DNA of 11,752 nucleotides from Bacteroides ovatus (GTDB taxonomy: Bacteria; Bacteroidota; Bacteroidia; Bacteroidales; Bacteroidaceae), in contig JAUUNK010000152.1 of the NCBI GenBank assembly GCA_030844565.1, forward strand, positions 1 to 11,752, written 5' to 3'. Below the pieces are notes generated by a model that was not told where the DNA came from, searched no databases, and saw only the letters and a program-made list of their open reading frames with translations. The translations under genes were made by a program, and so were the position numbers. Shown here one piece after another: positions 1-8,162 of the stretch. Numbering within the stretch: the stretch's first letter is position 1; each line of letters starts with the position of its first letter.

Positions 1-381
1 GGTACAGCTCAAAATCCGGAGTACAAAATCACGGGGACAGCGCGAGTGCTTGTTAAATGCAAGCTGGTGGATACGGTATCTAATGTACAGTTGTGGCCGA
101 ACACGAACTCACACGAGGAAACCGCATGGGTGGGTGTCTCCCTGGTAGGAGAACCCAAAGACATAAACGGAAAAACCAAACAAGTCTGGAAGCAAGGCAA
201 ACGCTATGTTTATACTCTTATCTTTGGTGAGGGTGGCGGCTTTAACCCTGATCCAGATCCTGAAAATCCAGATCCAGAACCTGTATTGGTTCCTATTACA
301 TTCGCCGTAACTGTGGATGATTTCGTTGAATATCCTCAGGACCTCGATGCCAGTGTTCCTAATTCAAACTCTGGACAATAA
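1..381 (+). CDS. Fimbrillin family protein, C-terminal part (5' end outside window)
   Basis: The frame is open from base 1 to the stop at 379-381, giving 126 visible residues, so the true start lies upstream. The GTG at 46 is an internal codon, not a start. The visible part has alternating hydrophobic beta-strands, the segment KRYVYTLIFGEG, an Asp/Pro-rich linker (about bases 244-282) and a final strand VPITFAVTVDDF. That end is typical of Bacteroides fimbrillins (Mfa-like/FimA-like type V pilins), in which the C-terminal strand is thought to fill the groove of the neighbouring subunit during donor-strand polymerisation. Its place at the head of the visible operon suggests a stalk subunit, but without the N-terminus the subclass cannot be fixed. 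A short tail follows the last strand and ends NSNSGQ. It is followed by 111 bases and a hairpin before the next gene. Confidence 0.75.
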   Translation, partial: GTAQNPEYKITGTARVLVKCKLVDTVSNVQLWPNTNSHEETAWVGVSLVGEPKDINGKTKQVWKQGKRYVYTLIFGEGGGFNPDPDPENPDPEPVLVPITFAVTVDDFVEYPQDLDASVPNSNSGQ

Positions 382-438
382 CACTGAACAACCGCAGACT
401 TGTCTTTTCCATTTATCAAGTTGTGGAAATATAATAAG

Positions 439-467
439 CCGGGCGGGGTTGAATGTTCCCTTCCCGG
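439..467 (+). other. Intercistronic GC-rich hairpin between two fimbrial genes
   Basis: CCGGG (439-443) pairs with CCCGG (463-467). After a two-base mismatch, GGG (446-448) pairs with CCC (458-460), around the loop TTGAATGTT. The 381-492 gap is otherwise AT-rich and no long T-run follows, so this is a poor classical terminator. It could be a leaky terminator, or an RNA 3'-end stabiliser that lets the upstream pilin transcript accumulate above the downstream subunits. That role is an inference from position. Confidence 0.4.
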
Positions 468-492
468 TTACTATTTATTGTACAAAAAATAA

Positions 493-1461
493 ATGCCTAT
501 GCGACTTAATTTAAAAAAGGATTTCCTTCTTGTCACGACCATGCTGGTCGCTGTCGGCTGTTCCGATAGCATGACGGAAGAATGCGATTCGGAGCAACGG
601 ATACCGATTGTCTTTGGCACACAAGTTGCCACTCGTGCAGTGGTGGAAAATAACAAGGAGGGTATGGATAATTTCACATTGTGGGGATGGGTACGGGAAA
701 GCGACGGACCGAAATTGTTTTTCGATGCTGTTCCGGTTACTCCATCGGGAAACTATGGCGAGAAACGTTTTTGGGCTGTAGGTAGGCCTTATGGCTTTTA
801 TGCGGTGCATCCGGAAAAGATGAAAGAGAATAATATTGCCACAGAGGTCTCCTGCAACGATAAAGGTGAACTTAGGGTTACGGGGTTTGATTCTTCCGAG
901 ATGGGGAAGGGTGCTGTGGATCTGATGACAGCAGCAAAGACGGATGTGGTTTATGAGGGGGGCGGAATGATGGCGCCTGTGCTTTTGGCATTCAAACATG
1001 AATTGGCACAGGTGAAATTTACTGTCTGTACAGGGGAGAAGCAGGCGGAAGTGTCGGACATCAGACTTTTGGGGGTGGACTATAAAGGTGACTTGCTGTG
1101 GACACCGGAGGAGTCGACATGGCAAAACCGGATAAACTGCACGGAAGAAGGAACCCCTTTCGTACGCAGCGAGAGCGTGCGGATAGAAGCTGGAAGCAGT
1201 GTTACCGTGCTGGATAGCGTATTGCTGTTGCCGCAGCCGGTGACGGAGCATGTGGCGGTAACCTTTAAGTATGCCTATGCCGGCAAACCGTTGTCGGAGG
1301 CAAAAGAAGCGATGGTATACCTGGATGTGGCTCAAACAACGGAATGGATAAAGTCGAGCACTTACCATTATAAAATAACGCTGCCTGCTGGCGATGCCGA
1401 TATCACTGTCAAAGTGAGCGTGGGAGATTGGGACAGCCGGTATATTTCGGCAGATTGGTAA
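493..1461 (+). CDS. Fimbrillin-like lipoprotein (type V fimbrial subunit)
   Basis: This is a 322-residue protein with a type II signal peptide: basic start (RLNLKK), hydrophobic stretch, then a lipobox ending VAVGC with the lipid-carrying Cys at residue 23. The following residues SDSMTEE are acidic, as expected for Bacteroidota lipoproteins sent to the cell surface. The sequence VATRAV puts Arg48 at the usual site where a gingipain-like protease trims fimbrillin precursors. The rest is predicted beta-rich and ends with a short strand pattern (ITVKVSVGDWDSR) like the donor strand of Mfa-like fimbrillins. It probably serves as a stalk or accessory pilin. ATG 493 and ATG 499 are both possible starts; the Cys numbering here uses 493. 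The next fimbrial gene starts 25 bases after its stop, which supports one operon. Assignment rests on architecture and neighbours, because sequence conservation in this family is low. Confidence 0.75.
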   Translation: MPMRLNLKKDFLLVTTMLVAVGCSDSMTEECDSEQRIPIVFGTQVATRAVVENNKEGMDNFTLWGWVRESDGPKLFFDAVPVTPSGNYGEKRFWAVGRPYGFYAVHPEKMKENNIATEVSCNDKGELRVTGFDSSEMGKGAVDLMTAAKTDVVYEGGGMMAPVLLAFKHELAQVKFTVCTGEKQAEVSDIRLLGVDYKGDLLWTPEESTWQNRINCTEEGTPFVRSESVRIEAGSSVTVLDSVLLLPQPVTEHVAVTFKYAYAGKPLSEAKEAMVYLDVAQTTEWIKSSTYHYKITLPAGDADITVKVSVGDWDSRYISADW

Positions 1462-1486
1462 TCTCATAAACAGGAAATAGCAAGAT

Positions 1487-2761
1487 ATGAAAATTCGAAA
1501 ATACTCATATATATTATGTATGTTTGCCGCAATGGTGGGAATAATGACGGCTTGTGCATCGGACGAGCAGGAGGAGATGTTTCCCGGAGAGGGAGAACCG
1601 GTGACGGTGAAGCTTTCAATTGATACAAGGGCGGCAGGAGCGGATGATTTCGAATCGCAGGTGAAGACACTCAGAGTGTATGCTTTTCACAACGGTAGTC
1701 TGGTAGGGTATTATTATGGTGGTGAGGATGTGCAACCCCATACTTTCAAATGGAAGCTGCCACAAGGAGAAGTCTGGTTTTATGCGGTGGCCAATGAACA
1801 AGCGGCAGGAAAGCTGCTTAGCGAAAACAAGGGAGACATTTTTGTACTGCCCGGTGAGACTGTCGGGGGAGTACGTCCGGTCGAAGGCTTGGAAGTTGCG
1901 CCGGACAGACTGGAGTCTTTGACTTTCAGCCGGCTGCCGGAAGCGGAATATATGTCGGGCGGAACGGAAACAGACAAGGATGAAACGGGAAAAAAATACC
2001 GCTCTGCCATTGTGCCGATGACCTGTAAGTATCGTGGAACAGTTACGCACGATAATCAGGAGATAAACCTGGAACTGAAACGCAGCATAGCGAAACTACA
2101 GCTTTACTTTGCCAAGGCGGATGTGGCAGACGCCGGAGAGGGGCAGCTCTATATGGGGCGCGGGTTGTATCTCTACAATATGCCGGAATACGGGTATCTG
2201 TTTCCGAAAGAGAAGTACGAATATACGGGAGATTTCAATTGTCTGGAGGGAGCCGGTGAAAGTTCCGACTCGAAGAATCAGAAGAACGGCAAGGTAATTC
2301 TGAGTGCGGGATGGCCGGAGGAACCGGAAACCGCTCCGCAAGAAGGGACACCGGAATATGAGGTGTATGAAAAGAACTTGCTGGAGAAGACCCATATCAA
2401 CGAGATTAAGGCTTTGGCACATGCCGGGAATACAGGCACGAAAAACTTTCAGTGGATGCCAGCCAAACCGATTTATCTGTTTGCCAACTCCAATGAAATT
2501 GCAGACCGTTATCCTGAGAATCCGTCAGCAGAGAGTTCAAGGGGATATTATCTGAAAATACTGTCGCATGAACATAAAGTGGGAAGTGACGGTACGGAAG
2601 GCCATGAGGCTGATATGCAATATGTGGCTTTGCCCGAAGTGGAAGCCAACATGAACCTGCGGCTGTTTTCCGTTATTTCCATGCATGGACACGTGGCTAT
2701 GACAGCACATTGGATGATTGTTCCGTGGGAAGCTGGAGGCGGAGATGTGGAATTTAATTAG
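1487..2761 (+). CDS. FimB/Mfa2-like or FimA-like fimbrial lipoprotein
   Basis: The product has 424 residues. The signal peptide ends in MTAC, with the lipid Cys at residue 23, followed by the acidic run ASDEQEE. The segment DTRAAG places a likely Arg48 cleavage site at the start of the mature N-terminal strand. Just after it, the pattern QVKTLRVYAFHNGSLVG matches the first strands of P. gingivalis FimA/FimB-type domains. Another typical pattern is RSIAKLQLYF in the middle (from about residue 198), and the protein ends in a WMIVPWEAGGG strand. This is a two-domain fimbrial protein, probably a minor, adaptor or anchor subunit. The presence of a cleavage site argues for polymerisation rather than a pure anchor. 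The gene lies 25 bases after its upstream neighbour and 30 bases before the next gene, consistent with one transcript. Confidence 0.75.
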   Translation: MKIRKYSYILCMFAAMVGIMTACASDEQEEMFPGEGEPVTVKLSIDTRAAGADDFESQVKTLRVYAFHNGSLVGYYYGGEDVQPHTFKWKLPQGEVWFYAVANEQAAGKLLSENKGDIFVLPGETVGGVRPVEGLEVAPDRLESLTFSRLPEAEYMSGGTETDKDETGKKYRSAIVPMTCKYRGTVTHDNQEINLELKRSIAKLQLYFAKADVADAGEGQLYMGRGLYLYNMPEYGYLFPKEKYEYTGDFNCLEGAGESSDSKNQKNGKVILSAGWPEEPETAPQEGTPEYEVYEKNLLEKTHINEIKALAHAGNTGTKNFQWMPAKPIYLFANSNEIADRYPENPSAESSRGYYLKILSHEHKVGSDGTEGHEADMQYVALPEVEANMNLRLFSVISMHGHVAMTAHWMIVPWEAGGGDVEFN

Positions 2762-2791
2762 GCAGACGAATAACAGATAAAAATATACAGC

Positions 2792-5700
2792 ATGATGAAA
2801 AAAACAGTGAATCATATTCTGGCGGCGGGACTGTTGGCGCTCCTGTCGCTTGCATCTTGCACCGATGAGTTCATCGAAGGAAACGACTTGCAGGGAGTAG
2901 ACCGTGACAAGCGGGTGGAGGTGAGGCTTCCGTTCGGTGTGGGACGTGGCATCACTACCACGATTACAACCCGTGCGGCAGGTGGAGAGATTGATTATGA
3001 CTCCCAGCTTTCGGGCGTGATGGCTTTTGTATATGAAGCGAAGAGCGACAATCCGGAAGAAAATGAGTTGTTGGCCTATCATCTGTTCTCCAATCCGTCC
3101 AATAAGCCGCTGGAAGGCGCTACCGGCGGATGGATTGCCGATAATGACGACCCTACGTGCGGTGAAATCAAGTTCTATGTTCCGGTGGGCGATGTGTATA
3201 TCTATCTGTTGGGCAATGCGCAAAGTTCGTTCCTTAATTTCTTTCCGGGAGTATCGGGTGGGGATGCGCTGGGCACTCAGGCGGAGTTTTTTGAAAAAGC
3301 AACCCCGAAGTGGAACGGAAACATACACAGCGTAGACGGTTATCTGCCGCTTACGGGTATGGTGAACAACAATACAGGATTATGTCATGTGAACGAACAG
3401 GGACAAATCAGTTATACGGATGAAGAGGGAAAAACTCATACGCTGTTGCCGGACGGTAAACACGATGAAGACAACTCGTTTGTGCTGAAACGCCTGATGA
3501 GCAAGATTACAATGAATATCAGGGAAGGTAAAGGAGTGAAGTTTACGGCGCGAGATTACACGGTTCGCCATATACCTCATTATGTGTCGCCCACCGCACA
3601 GGCGTGGACGGAAGAAGAGCGGGACCGTATCCTGGTGGAAGATGGCAAGCCGGTGAATTTCGGTTTACTGGATTCTCTCACTTTTACTATATACCTGCCG
3701 GAGAACATACGCAAGGTAAGATCCGGCGTGGAGATTACCGAATACAGGCAGCGGGATAAGGTGGTGAAGACTGCCGACAATAAAAATACGGAAGAGACCG
3801 CTCCCGATGATTTTCATGCTGATAATGCCGATAATCACAAAGGGCACTACAAGTTTGAGTTTGCTCCGAAAGCTTCTACTTATATTGAACTGACCGGATG
3901 GTTTGAAAATGCAGACAAGACGGTTGCTGCCGATGTCCGTTATTATATCCATTTGGGTAATTTCGGGAAAGACCTCAATCACTTCAGCGTGGAGCGCGAC
4001 CATCACTATACGTATAATGTAACCATCAACGGAGTGGATGATATAGTGGTGGAAGTGGAAGATGAGAACGAAAAGACTCCGGGAGCGGAAGGAGTGGTGT
4101 TCAAGCATGAGGCTTTCGCACATATCGATGCCCATTTTGACCAGGTGGAGATGAAATTCATGCGGAAAGACATTGAGAATGGTGTCTATCTGTATACCGA
4201 CACACCTTTCGGGGTCATGGGGGTGATGTATTATCCTAAAGGTACCCCAGACGGAGGTTCGGAAGGCAAATGTGTATCCGTGAGCAGTTTCGGTATTACC
4301 AAAGAGGTGGCACAAGGCTATCTGGCGTGGCTGGAGTTTGCGAAAGAGACGCAAAAGGATAACTATTTCTATAATGGAACAAAACCGGATAAGGAAAGCC
4401 CCTATCTCCTGGAATACTATTATCCAGGCAAGGTGAAAAGTGTGTTCGATGCGCTCGATGAGTTTTATGCAAGTAAGGAGGATTCGGCGTACTACACCTG
4501 CTTTGTGGATGAGAACTTTTATGAAAGACATCCCGACCCGCGCATTACGGTACCGGTGCATCTGAAAGATTTTATCAACTGCAAGGACCGTATCTTCTCG
4601 CTTGCTACCGACCTCGAGTTCAGCCAAGATGGTAAGAGCGCGGTGTCGCAGTCGGTTTATACGCTGAAACAACGTTCCATTGCCTGCTTCTATGATATGA
4701 ACGATGAGACTCTCAATAAATTCGGCTTGGAGTCGGTGGAAGAGCAGAAGCACATCCTGTATGAGCCAGAACCGGGCGAGAGGGAAGTTTGGGACGGCAG
4801 AAAGAATACTTGGCAAAAGCTGGATGGTCAGGTTGGAAATTGTAATATGCATGGTATGGAATGGGGGCTTAAAAAATCACCTTTCCTATCCGGTTTTATA
4901 CTGAGGAAAGATGGAAGTCTGAAGGAATCCCGACCGATTAGCGGACAGGCCGACGATCCGGTTATCATGCTGATACGTAACCGTGATTTGAACGGCAACG
5001 GCTATCTGGACGAGGAAGAACTGCGCTGGTATGTACCTGCCATAGGGCAATTGGTGGGTATGTGGCTGGGAGAGCCTGCCATGGCAAAAGAAGCTGCCTT
5101 GTGGAAATCGTCTTTCGATATATATATAGGAGCAGACGGGAAAAAGATAAACAAGGATCCCGTACAGGGATATACGGCCAGTACATACGGTCCTTATTCC
5201 ACAATATGGTCGGAACTGGGAGGATACATAAGTCATACGTATCTGAGGCACATGATTAGTGTGAGGAGCTTGGGAAGCGGAGTCGTGAGTGGCAGGATGG
5301 ACAGGGAAGTTTCGTCTCCTTATTACAAATACGATGAAGCAAGCCGTACACTGGAAGTCTTTTTGGCGGACGAAGCCATGCGCTCGTTCAGTTACCGGGA
5401 GCTTCAGCCCCATAACGAACGCGATACGCAGAACCGTCTGTACAAGAAATTCCAGCTGGCACAAGAACCCATGCTGATGGATACGATTGCGAAATTTGAG
5501 TGCACTGACCCGAGTCACCTGAGATTTGATAAAGATACTCCCAGTAAGGTAACATGGACAGGTACGACATTGAAACTTATTGAGATAGACAATGCCAAAC
5601 GAGATAAGTTTACCATAGCCCAAGACTATCACGAAGCAGGAGACGGAGTGACCCCCGCCGGAGCGTGGCGCTTGCCCAATGAACGCGAGCTGACATTGAT

Positions 5701-6121
5701 TCAGCTGGCATTCAACTTCTTCCAGGATGAGGACAACCTGCCTTTCTCGCCCATGGTGAAGCCGGGAGACAAGGATGCCGTAGGTGATGCTTACGGCTGG
5801 TACAACCCACTCAGTCTGACATGCGATTTAAGTGATAAAAGGAAGCATAATTTTAAGCACCGGCTTTGCGCCATGTTCCATTGCCGTACGGCGTATTCTT
5901 ACAGCCGCTATTATCCCGGTAGACACGAATATACGCCTACCGGCTACATACTGAACTATTGGAAGACCGATTCGGAAATGGAGTTGCTGAAAATTCGCCG
6001 GGTAGAAATGCACATGATGCCCTACTATTCAGATTGGAGAGGCATGGTGGAGGATACCGATGAAGATCGGGAAAAATACGGCAGAGCCGGTGTGTTCTGT
6101 GTGCGCGATGTGAGATACTGA
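2792..6121 (+). CDS. DUF4906-type giant fimbrial lipoprotein, probable tip adhesin
   Basis: The product has 1109 residues, far larger than a pilin. The signal peptide has a lipobox (LASC, Cys23) followed by TDEFIEG, and TTRAAG places a probable cleavage site at Arg61. The N-terminal 450 or so residues are fimbrillin-like beta-domain sequence, for example SGVMAFVYEA and VPVGDVYIYLLGNAQ. Residues 732-743 (DLNGNGYLDEEE) form a complete EF-hand calcium loop with all ligand positions occupied. The last 150 or so residues include AWRLPNEREL (W959) and end GVFCVRDVRY. This resembles the C-type-lectin/FGE-like or DUF1566-like module found at the end of many Bacteroidota surface proteins. Large DUF4906 proteins typically end fimbrial operons in Bacteroides. 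From this and the modular C-terminus I infer a tip adhesin. Ligand unknown. A terminator follows 76 bases downstream. Confidence 0.8.
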   Translation: MMKKTVNHILAAGLLALLSLASCTDEFIEGNDLQGVDRDKRVEVRLPFGVGRGITTTITTRAAGGEIDYDSQLSGVMAFVYEAKSDNPEENELLAYHLFSNPSNKPLEGATGGWIADNDDPTCGEIKFYVPVGDVYIYLLGNAQSSFLNFFPGVSGGDALGTQAEFFEKATPKWNGNIHSVDGYLPLTGMVNNNTGLCHVNEQGQISYTDEEGKTHTLLPDGKHDEDNSFVLKRLMSKITMNIREGKGVKFTARDYTVRHIPHYVSPTAQAWTEEERDRILVEDGKPVNFGLLDSLTFTIYLPENIRKVRSGVEITEYRQRDKVVKTADNKNTEETAPDDFHADNADNHKGHYKFEFAPKASTYIELTGWFENADKTVAADVRYYIHLGNFGKDLNHFSVERDHHYTYNVTINGVDDIVVEVEDENEKTPGAEGVVFKHEAFAHIDAHFDQVEMKFMRKDIENGVYLYTDTPFGVMGVMYYPKGTPDGGSEGKCVSVSSFGITKEVAQGYLAWLEFAKETQKDNYFYNGTKPDKESPYLLEYYYPGKVKSVFDALDEFYASKEDSAYYTCFVDENFYERHPDPRITVPVHLKDFINCKDRIFSLATDLEFSQDGKSAVSQSVYTLKQRSIACFYDMNDETLNKFGLESVEEQKHILYEPEPGEREVWDGRKNTWQKLDGQVGNCNMHGMEWGLKKSPFLSGFILRKDGSLKESRPISGQADDPVIMLIRNRDLNGNGYLDEEELRWYVPAIGQLVGMWLGEPAMAKEAALWKSSFDIYIGADGKKINKDPVQGYTASTYGPYSTIWSELGGYISHTYLRHMISVRSLGSGVVSGRMDREVSSPYYKYDEASRTLEVFLADEAMRSFSYRELQPHNERDTQNRLYKKFQLAQEPMLMDTIAKFECTDPSHLRFDKDTPSKVTWTGTTLKLIEIDNAKRDKFTIAQDYHEAGDGVTPAGAWRLPNERELTLIQLAFNFFQDEDNLPFSPMVKPGDKDAVGDAYGWYNPLSLTCDLSDKRKHNFKHRLCAMFHCRTAYSYSRYYPGRHEYTPTGYILNYWKTDSEMELLKIRRVEMHMMPYYSDWRGMVEDTDEDREKYGRAGVFCVRDVRY

Positions 6122-6197
6122 TCCGTAGGAATGACCGGATAGTTTTCCATTTTTCCGTTTAGGCGAATCTTATTTAGGGGAACACCTAAGGATACAA

Positions 6198-6249
6198 ACA
6201 AGCCGGCTAATTCAAATATTTTTAGAATGAATTGGCTGGCTTGTTTTTT
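6198..6249 (+). terminator. Rho-independent terminator of the fimbrial operon
   Basis: Bases 6198-6214 pair with 6228-6244 in a 17-base-pair stem: every position is Watson-Crick except two G-U wobbles. The loop has 13 bases and a T-run covers 6244-6249. It lies 76 bases after the stop of the DUF4906-type gene. It could also slow transcripts arriving from the convergent integrase. Confidence 0.85.
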
Positions 6250-6373
6250 GTCATTTAACATGAATTCGATATAAGAAAGTGTTTTGATTGTTTTATAAAC
6301 AACCAATTTTGTTATTTTCCTGTTGTTTTCGTCTATGTTTTGAGCGTTTTGGAGGCATATTCGCTTCTCTTAT

Positions 6374-6415
6374 CCAGATAGCTTGCTATCTTTCTCATCA
6401 GAGAAATGAATCTGG
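6374..6415. repeat. Nested inverted-repeat cluster
   Basis: An outer pair, CCAGAT (6374-6379) and ATCTGG (6410-6415), encloses two perfect inner inverted repeats. The first is AGATAGC-TT-GCTATCT (6376-6391), which shares bases with the left outer arm. The second is TTTCTC-ATCA-GAGAAA (6391-6406). The inner and outer pairings are mutually exclusive, so the RNA could switch between two folds, or the DNA could be a protein-binding or recombination site. No function can be assigned. Confidence 0.4.
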
Positions 6416-6491
6416 TCCAAAAACAGATCCCCAATCAAGAGGCAGAAAAATCAAAACAGTTTCTTTGTCAATATTATATAAATACATATTT

Positions 6492-7706
6492 TTATATAGA
6501 CATTAAAATAAGGTTATTTGCCTTATCCACAACAGATGTATCTAAAGAGCTAAGATAAATTCGGGTGGTTTGTTCCGAATTATGTCCCAATGCTTTACTG
6601 ATGACAGATAGAGGGACATTTTTACTTTGGGCAATACTGGCCCATGCATGGCGCGCGACATAAGTAGTAAGCGGGATATCCAAACCAATCTGCTTGCCAA
6701 TCTGCTTCAGATTTCTATTGATACGATGAGCCGCATTCTGGTATTGATGCCACTCGTCCACACCATTGTTTCGAATAACCGGTAGCAAATAGGGTGTATC
6801 AAAGGTATCATATTTATCGATGAGTTCCTGCATGGTTTTTTCCCTTTTGATAAATAACTGCTGACCTGTCTTATTTCTCCGATAAGCAAGAATCCCATTT
6901 TGCAGGTCTTGCTTTTTTAAAAATGCCATATCTACAAAGGACATTCCACGTGTATAAAAGCTGAATAAAAAGATATCCCTGGCGAAGACCAGTGATTTTT
7001 TCGTCAATTTTAAATCTCGTATTTCCCGGATCACATCCAAAGAAACAGCACGTTTCTTTGTTTTATCAATACCGGTATATACATGCTTGAAAGGATTTTG
7101 CTGGGTAACAAAACCCTGTTCCACCGCACGGTTATAGATAGCTCTGAGATTACGCATATAATAGGAACTGGTATTTGGACAAATACCGGTTCCTTTAAGC
7201 CAACTTTCATAGGCTATCATCAGATTGGAGTCCATGGCTTCCAACGGGATGTCTGCTTGGTCATTCAAAAAGCGTTCAAAACTGCCCAAGGCGTTCCGAT
7301 AGGTATCGGCAGTACGTACTTTTCCTATTTTCTTCAATTCAACCAACAATCCTTTCCCATACAAAAGAAAGGTATAACTTCCTTCATGAGTAGAGTAAAG
7401 TTTTACGATGCGGTCGGCTGTATAAGTTTTATTTTCCTGTTTCAAACGGTTGATACATTCTTTTATTTTGAACAGATCTGTATCAATGTGCTTTTTCAAT
7501 GCTGTCAGATAGAGTCTTCGCTCTTCATTCTTTCCAGCCGAAACATTTATTCGTTTCAAAACTGTATTCCACTCGTTCGGGAATAGCCTATAACCGGTAC
7601 GAAGTTTCCGTACCTCACGATGATGGATTATTTGATAATGTAGAGTCCCTTCTTTTTGGATGGTAGAAGACGGGCGGAATTTTACTTTTATACTAGTCAT
7701 ATGCAT
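6492..7706 (-). CDS. Tyrosine site-specific recombinase (integrase)
   Basis: The product has 404 residues, the normal full length for Bacteroides tyrosine integrases. The N-terminal 95 residues form an arm-binding-type domain (IKVKFRPSS start). A SAM-like core-binding domain spans roughly residues 105-205, and the catalytic domain roughly 215-395. Active-site residues visible are Arg253 (YTRGMSF), a likely Lys279 (RNKTGQ), Arg352 (YVARHAWA), His375 (ALGHNSE) and the nucleophile Tyr384 (IYLSS). The first His of the HxxR motif is Tyr349, a substitution common in Bacteroidota integrases. The enzyme therefore looks active. It converges on the fimbrial operon. It may integrate a small element or invert nearby DNA, as relatives do at Bacteroides surface loci; neither is shown here. 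Start may be ATG 7706 or, two codons on, ATG 7700. Confidence 0.9.
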   Translation of the reverse strand: MHMTSIKVKFRPSSTIQKEGTLHYQIIHHREVRKLRTGYRLFPNEWNTVLKRINVSAGKNEERRLYLTALKKHIDTDLFKIKECINRLKQENKTYTADRIVKLYSTHEGSYTFLLYGKGLLVELKKIGKVRTADTYRNALGSFERFLNDQADIPLEAMDSNLMIAYESWLKGTGICPNTSSYYMRNLRAIYNRAVEQGFVTQQNPFKHVYTGIDKTKKRAVSLDVIREIRDLKLTKKSLVFARDIFLFSFYTRGMSFVDMAFLKKQDLQNGILAYRRNKTGQQLFIKREKTMQELIDKYDTFDTPYLLPVIRNNGVDEWHQYQNAAHRINRNLKQIGKQIGLDIPLTTYVARHAWASIAQSKNVPLSVISKALGHNSEQTTRIYLSSLDTSVVDKANNLILMSI

Positions 7707-8162
7707 TCAGATTTAAATTTTATATAGAGTTTATAAACAGACGAACTAACCACATGCGTTTCAATCTGTTTTGTGATTTCAAATGAATTATAGTTAGATA
7801 TGCAAAAAGCGACTCCGGAGTTTTTACAGGGATGGTTTGGCGGAGTTTTCGCCGTTAAACCGTCCGGTTTTCGTTAAACGAAAAAACAAGACTACAAAAC
7901 AGAAGAAGAAAGCATAACGGTGTAACTGATTCATTTACAGAAATGAAAGTCTTTTATAGTCCTTTCCTGTCCGACATTGGTTTGGCAGAATAAAGCGGAT
8001 AAAGGCAAACGTTCCGTTTCTTATCCGTTACCCATTTCAGGGAGTGAAAAGCGGTGCAGAACGTTGTCCGAAAATGACCGGGAAAGTCCTTATTTGTCTG
8101 TGTTTCACATTGTTCTAAAACTCACGAAAGCAGTAATTTTACAAACTTAAAAATGAGTGATT
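7707..8162. other. Gene-free leader region upstream of integrase fragment, with palindromes and repeats
   Basis: No convincing protein gene is present over about 450 bases. The region holds a perfect palindrome ACTCCGGAGT (7812-7821), a hairpin GGCG/CGCC in 7839-7852, and a hairpin TTTTCGT-TAA-ACGAAAA at 7868-7884. It also has two direct copies of CGTTAAAC (7853-7860 and 7872-7879). A 25-codon ORF (7800-7877) covers several of these. From about 7790 the composition is richer in G+C than the flanking integrase and resembles the fragment at 8163. This suggests it is that element's end or leader. An attachment site is plausible, but no repeat pair defining att ends was found. Confidence 0.45.

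Larger units (their letters stand above)
6122..6491. other. Gene-free region between convergent fimbrial operon and integrase
   Basis: These 370 bases hold the operon terminator (6198-6249), a cluster of nested inverted repeats (6374-6415), and an AT-only inverted repeat at 6475-6482/6491-6498 that overlaps the integrase stop codon. No ORF here has convincing protein-like character. The best open frame (6288-6506) is basic, low-complexity and runs into the integrase gene. Confidence 0.6.

Noticed and set aside
511..1467. 318-residue minus-strand ORF opposite the first complete fimbrillin
   Set aside because: Antisense shadow of a lipoprotein gene with a clear signal peptide. No protein-like pattern on the minus strand.
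3665..4852. 395-residue minus-strand ORF inside the DUF4906-type gene
   Set aside because: It is the antisense shadow of a well-supported 1109-residue coding frame and has a His/Ile/Arg-rich composition typical of shadows.
6475..6498. AT-only inverted repeat as integrase terminator
   Set aside because: An 8-base-pair A/T stem overlapping the stop codon is too weak to call a terminator in such AT-rich sequence.
6288..6506. 72-residue ORF between the fimbrial operon and the integrase
   Set aside because: Low-complexity, Cys/Phe/Lys-rich sequence that overlaps the nested inverted repeats and the integrase 3' end, with no family resemblance.
7947..8150. 67-codon open frame upstream of the integrase fragment
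   Set aside because: It has no ATG, and its only early start choice is an internal TTG. It lies in what looks like an element leader, so it is probably non-coding.
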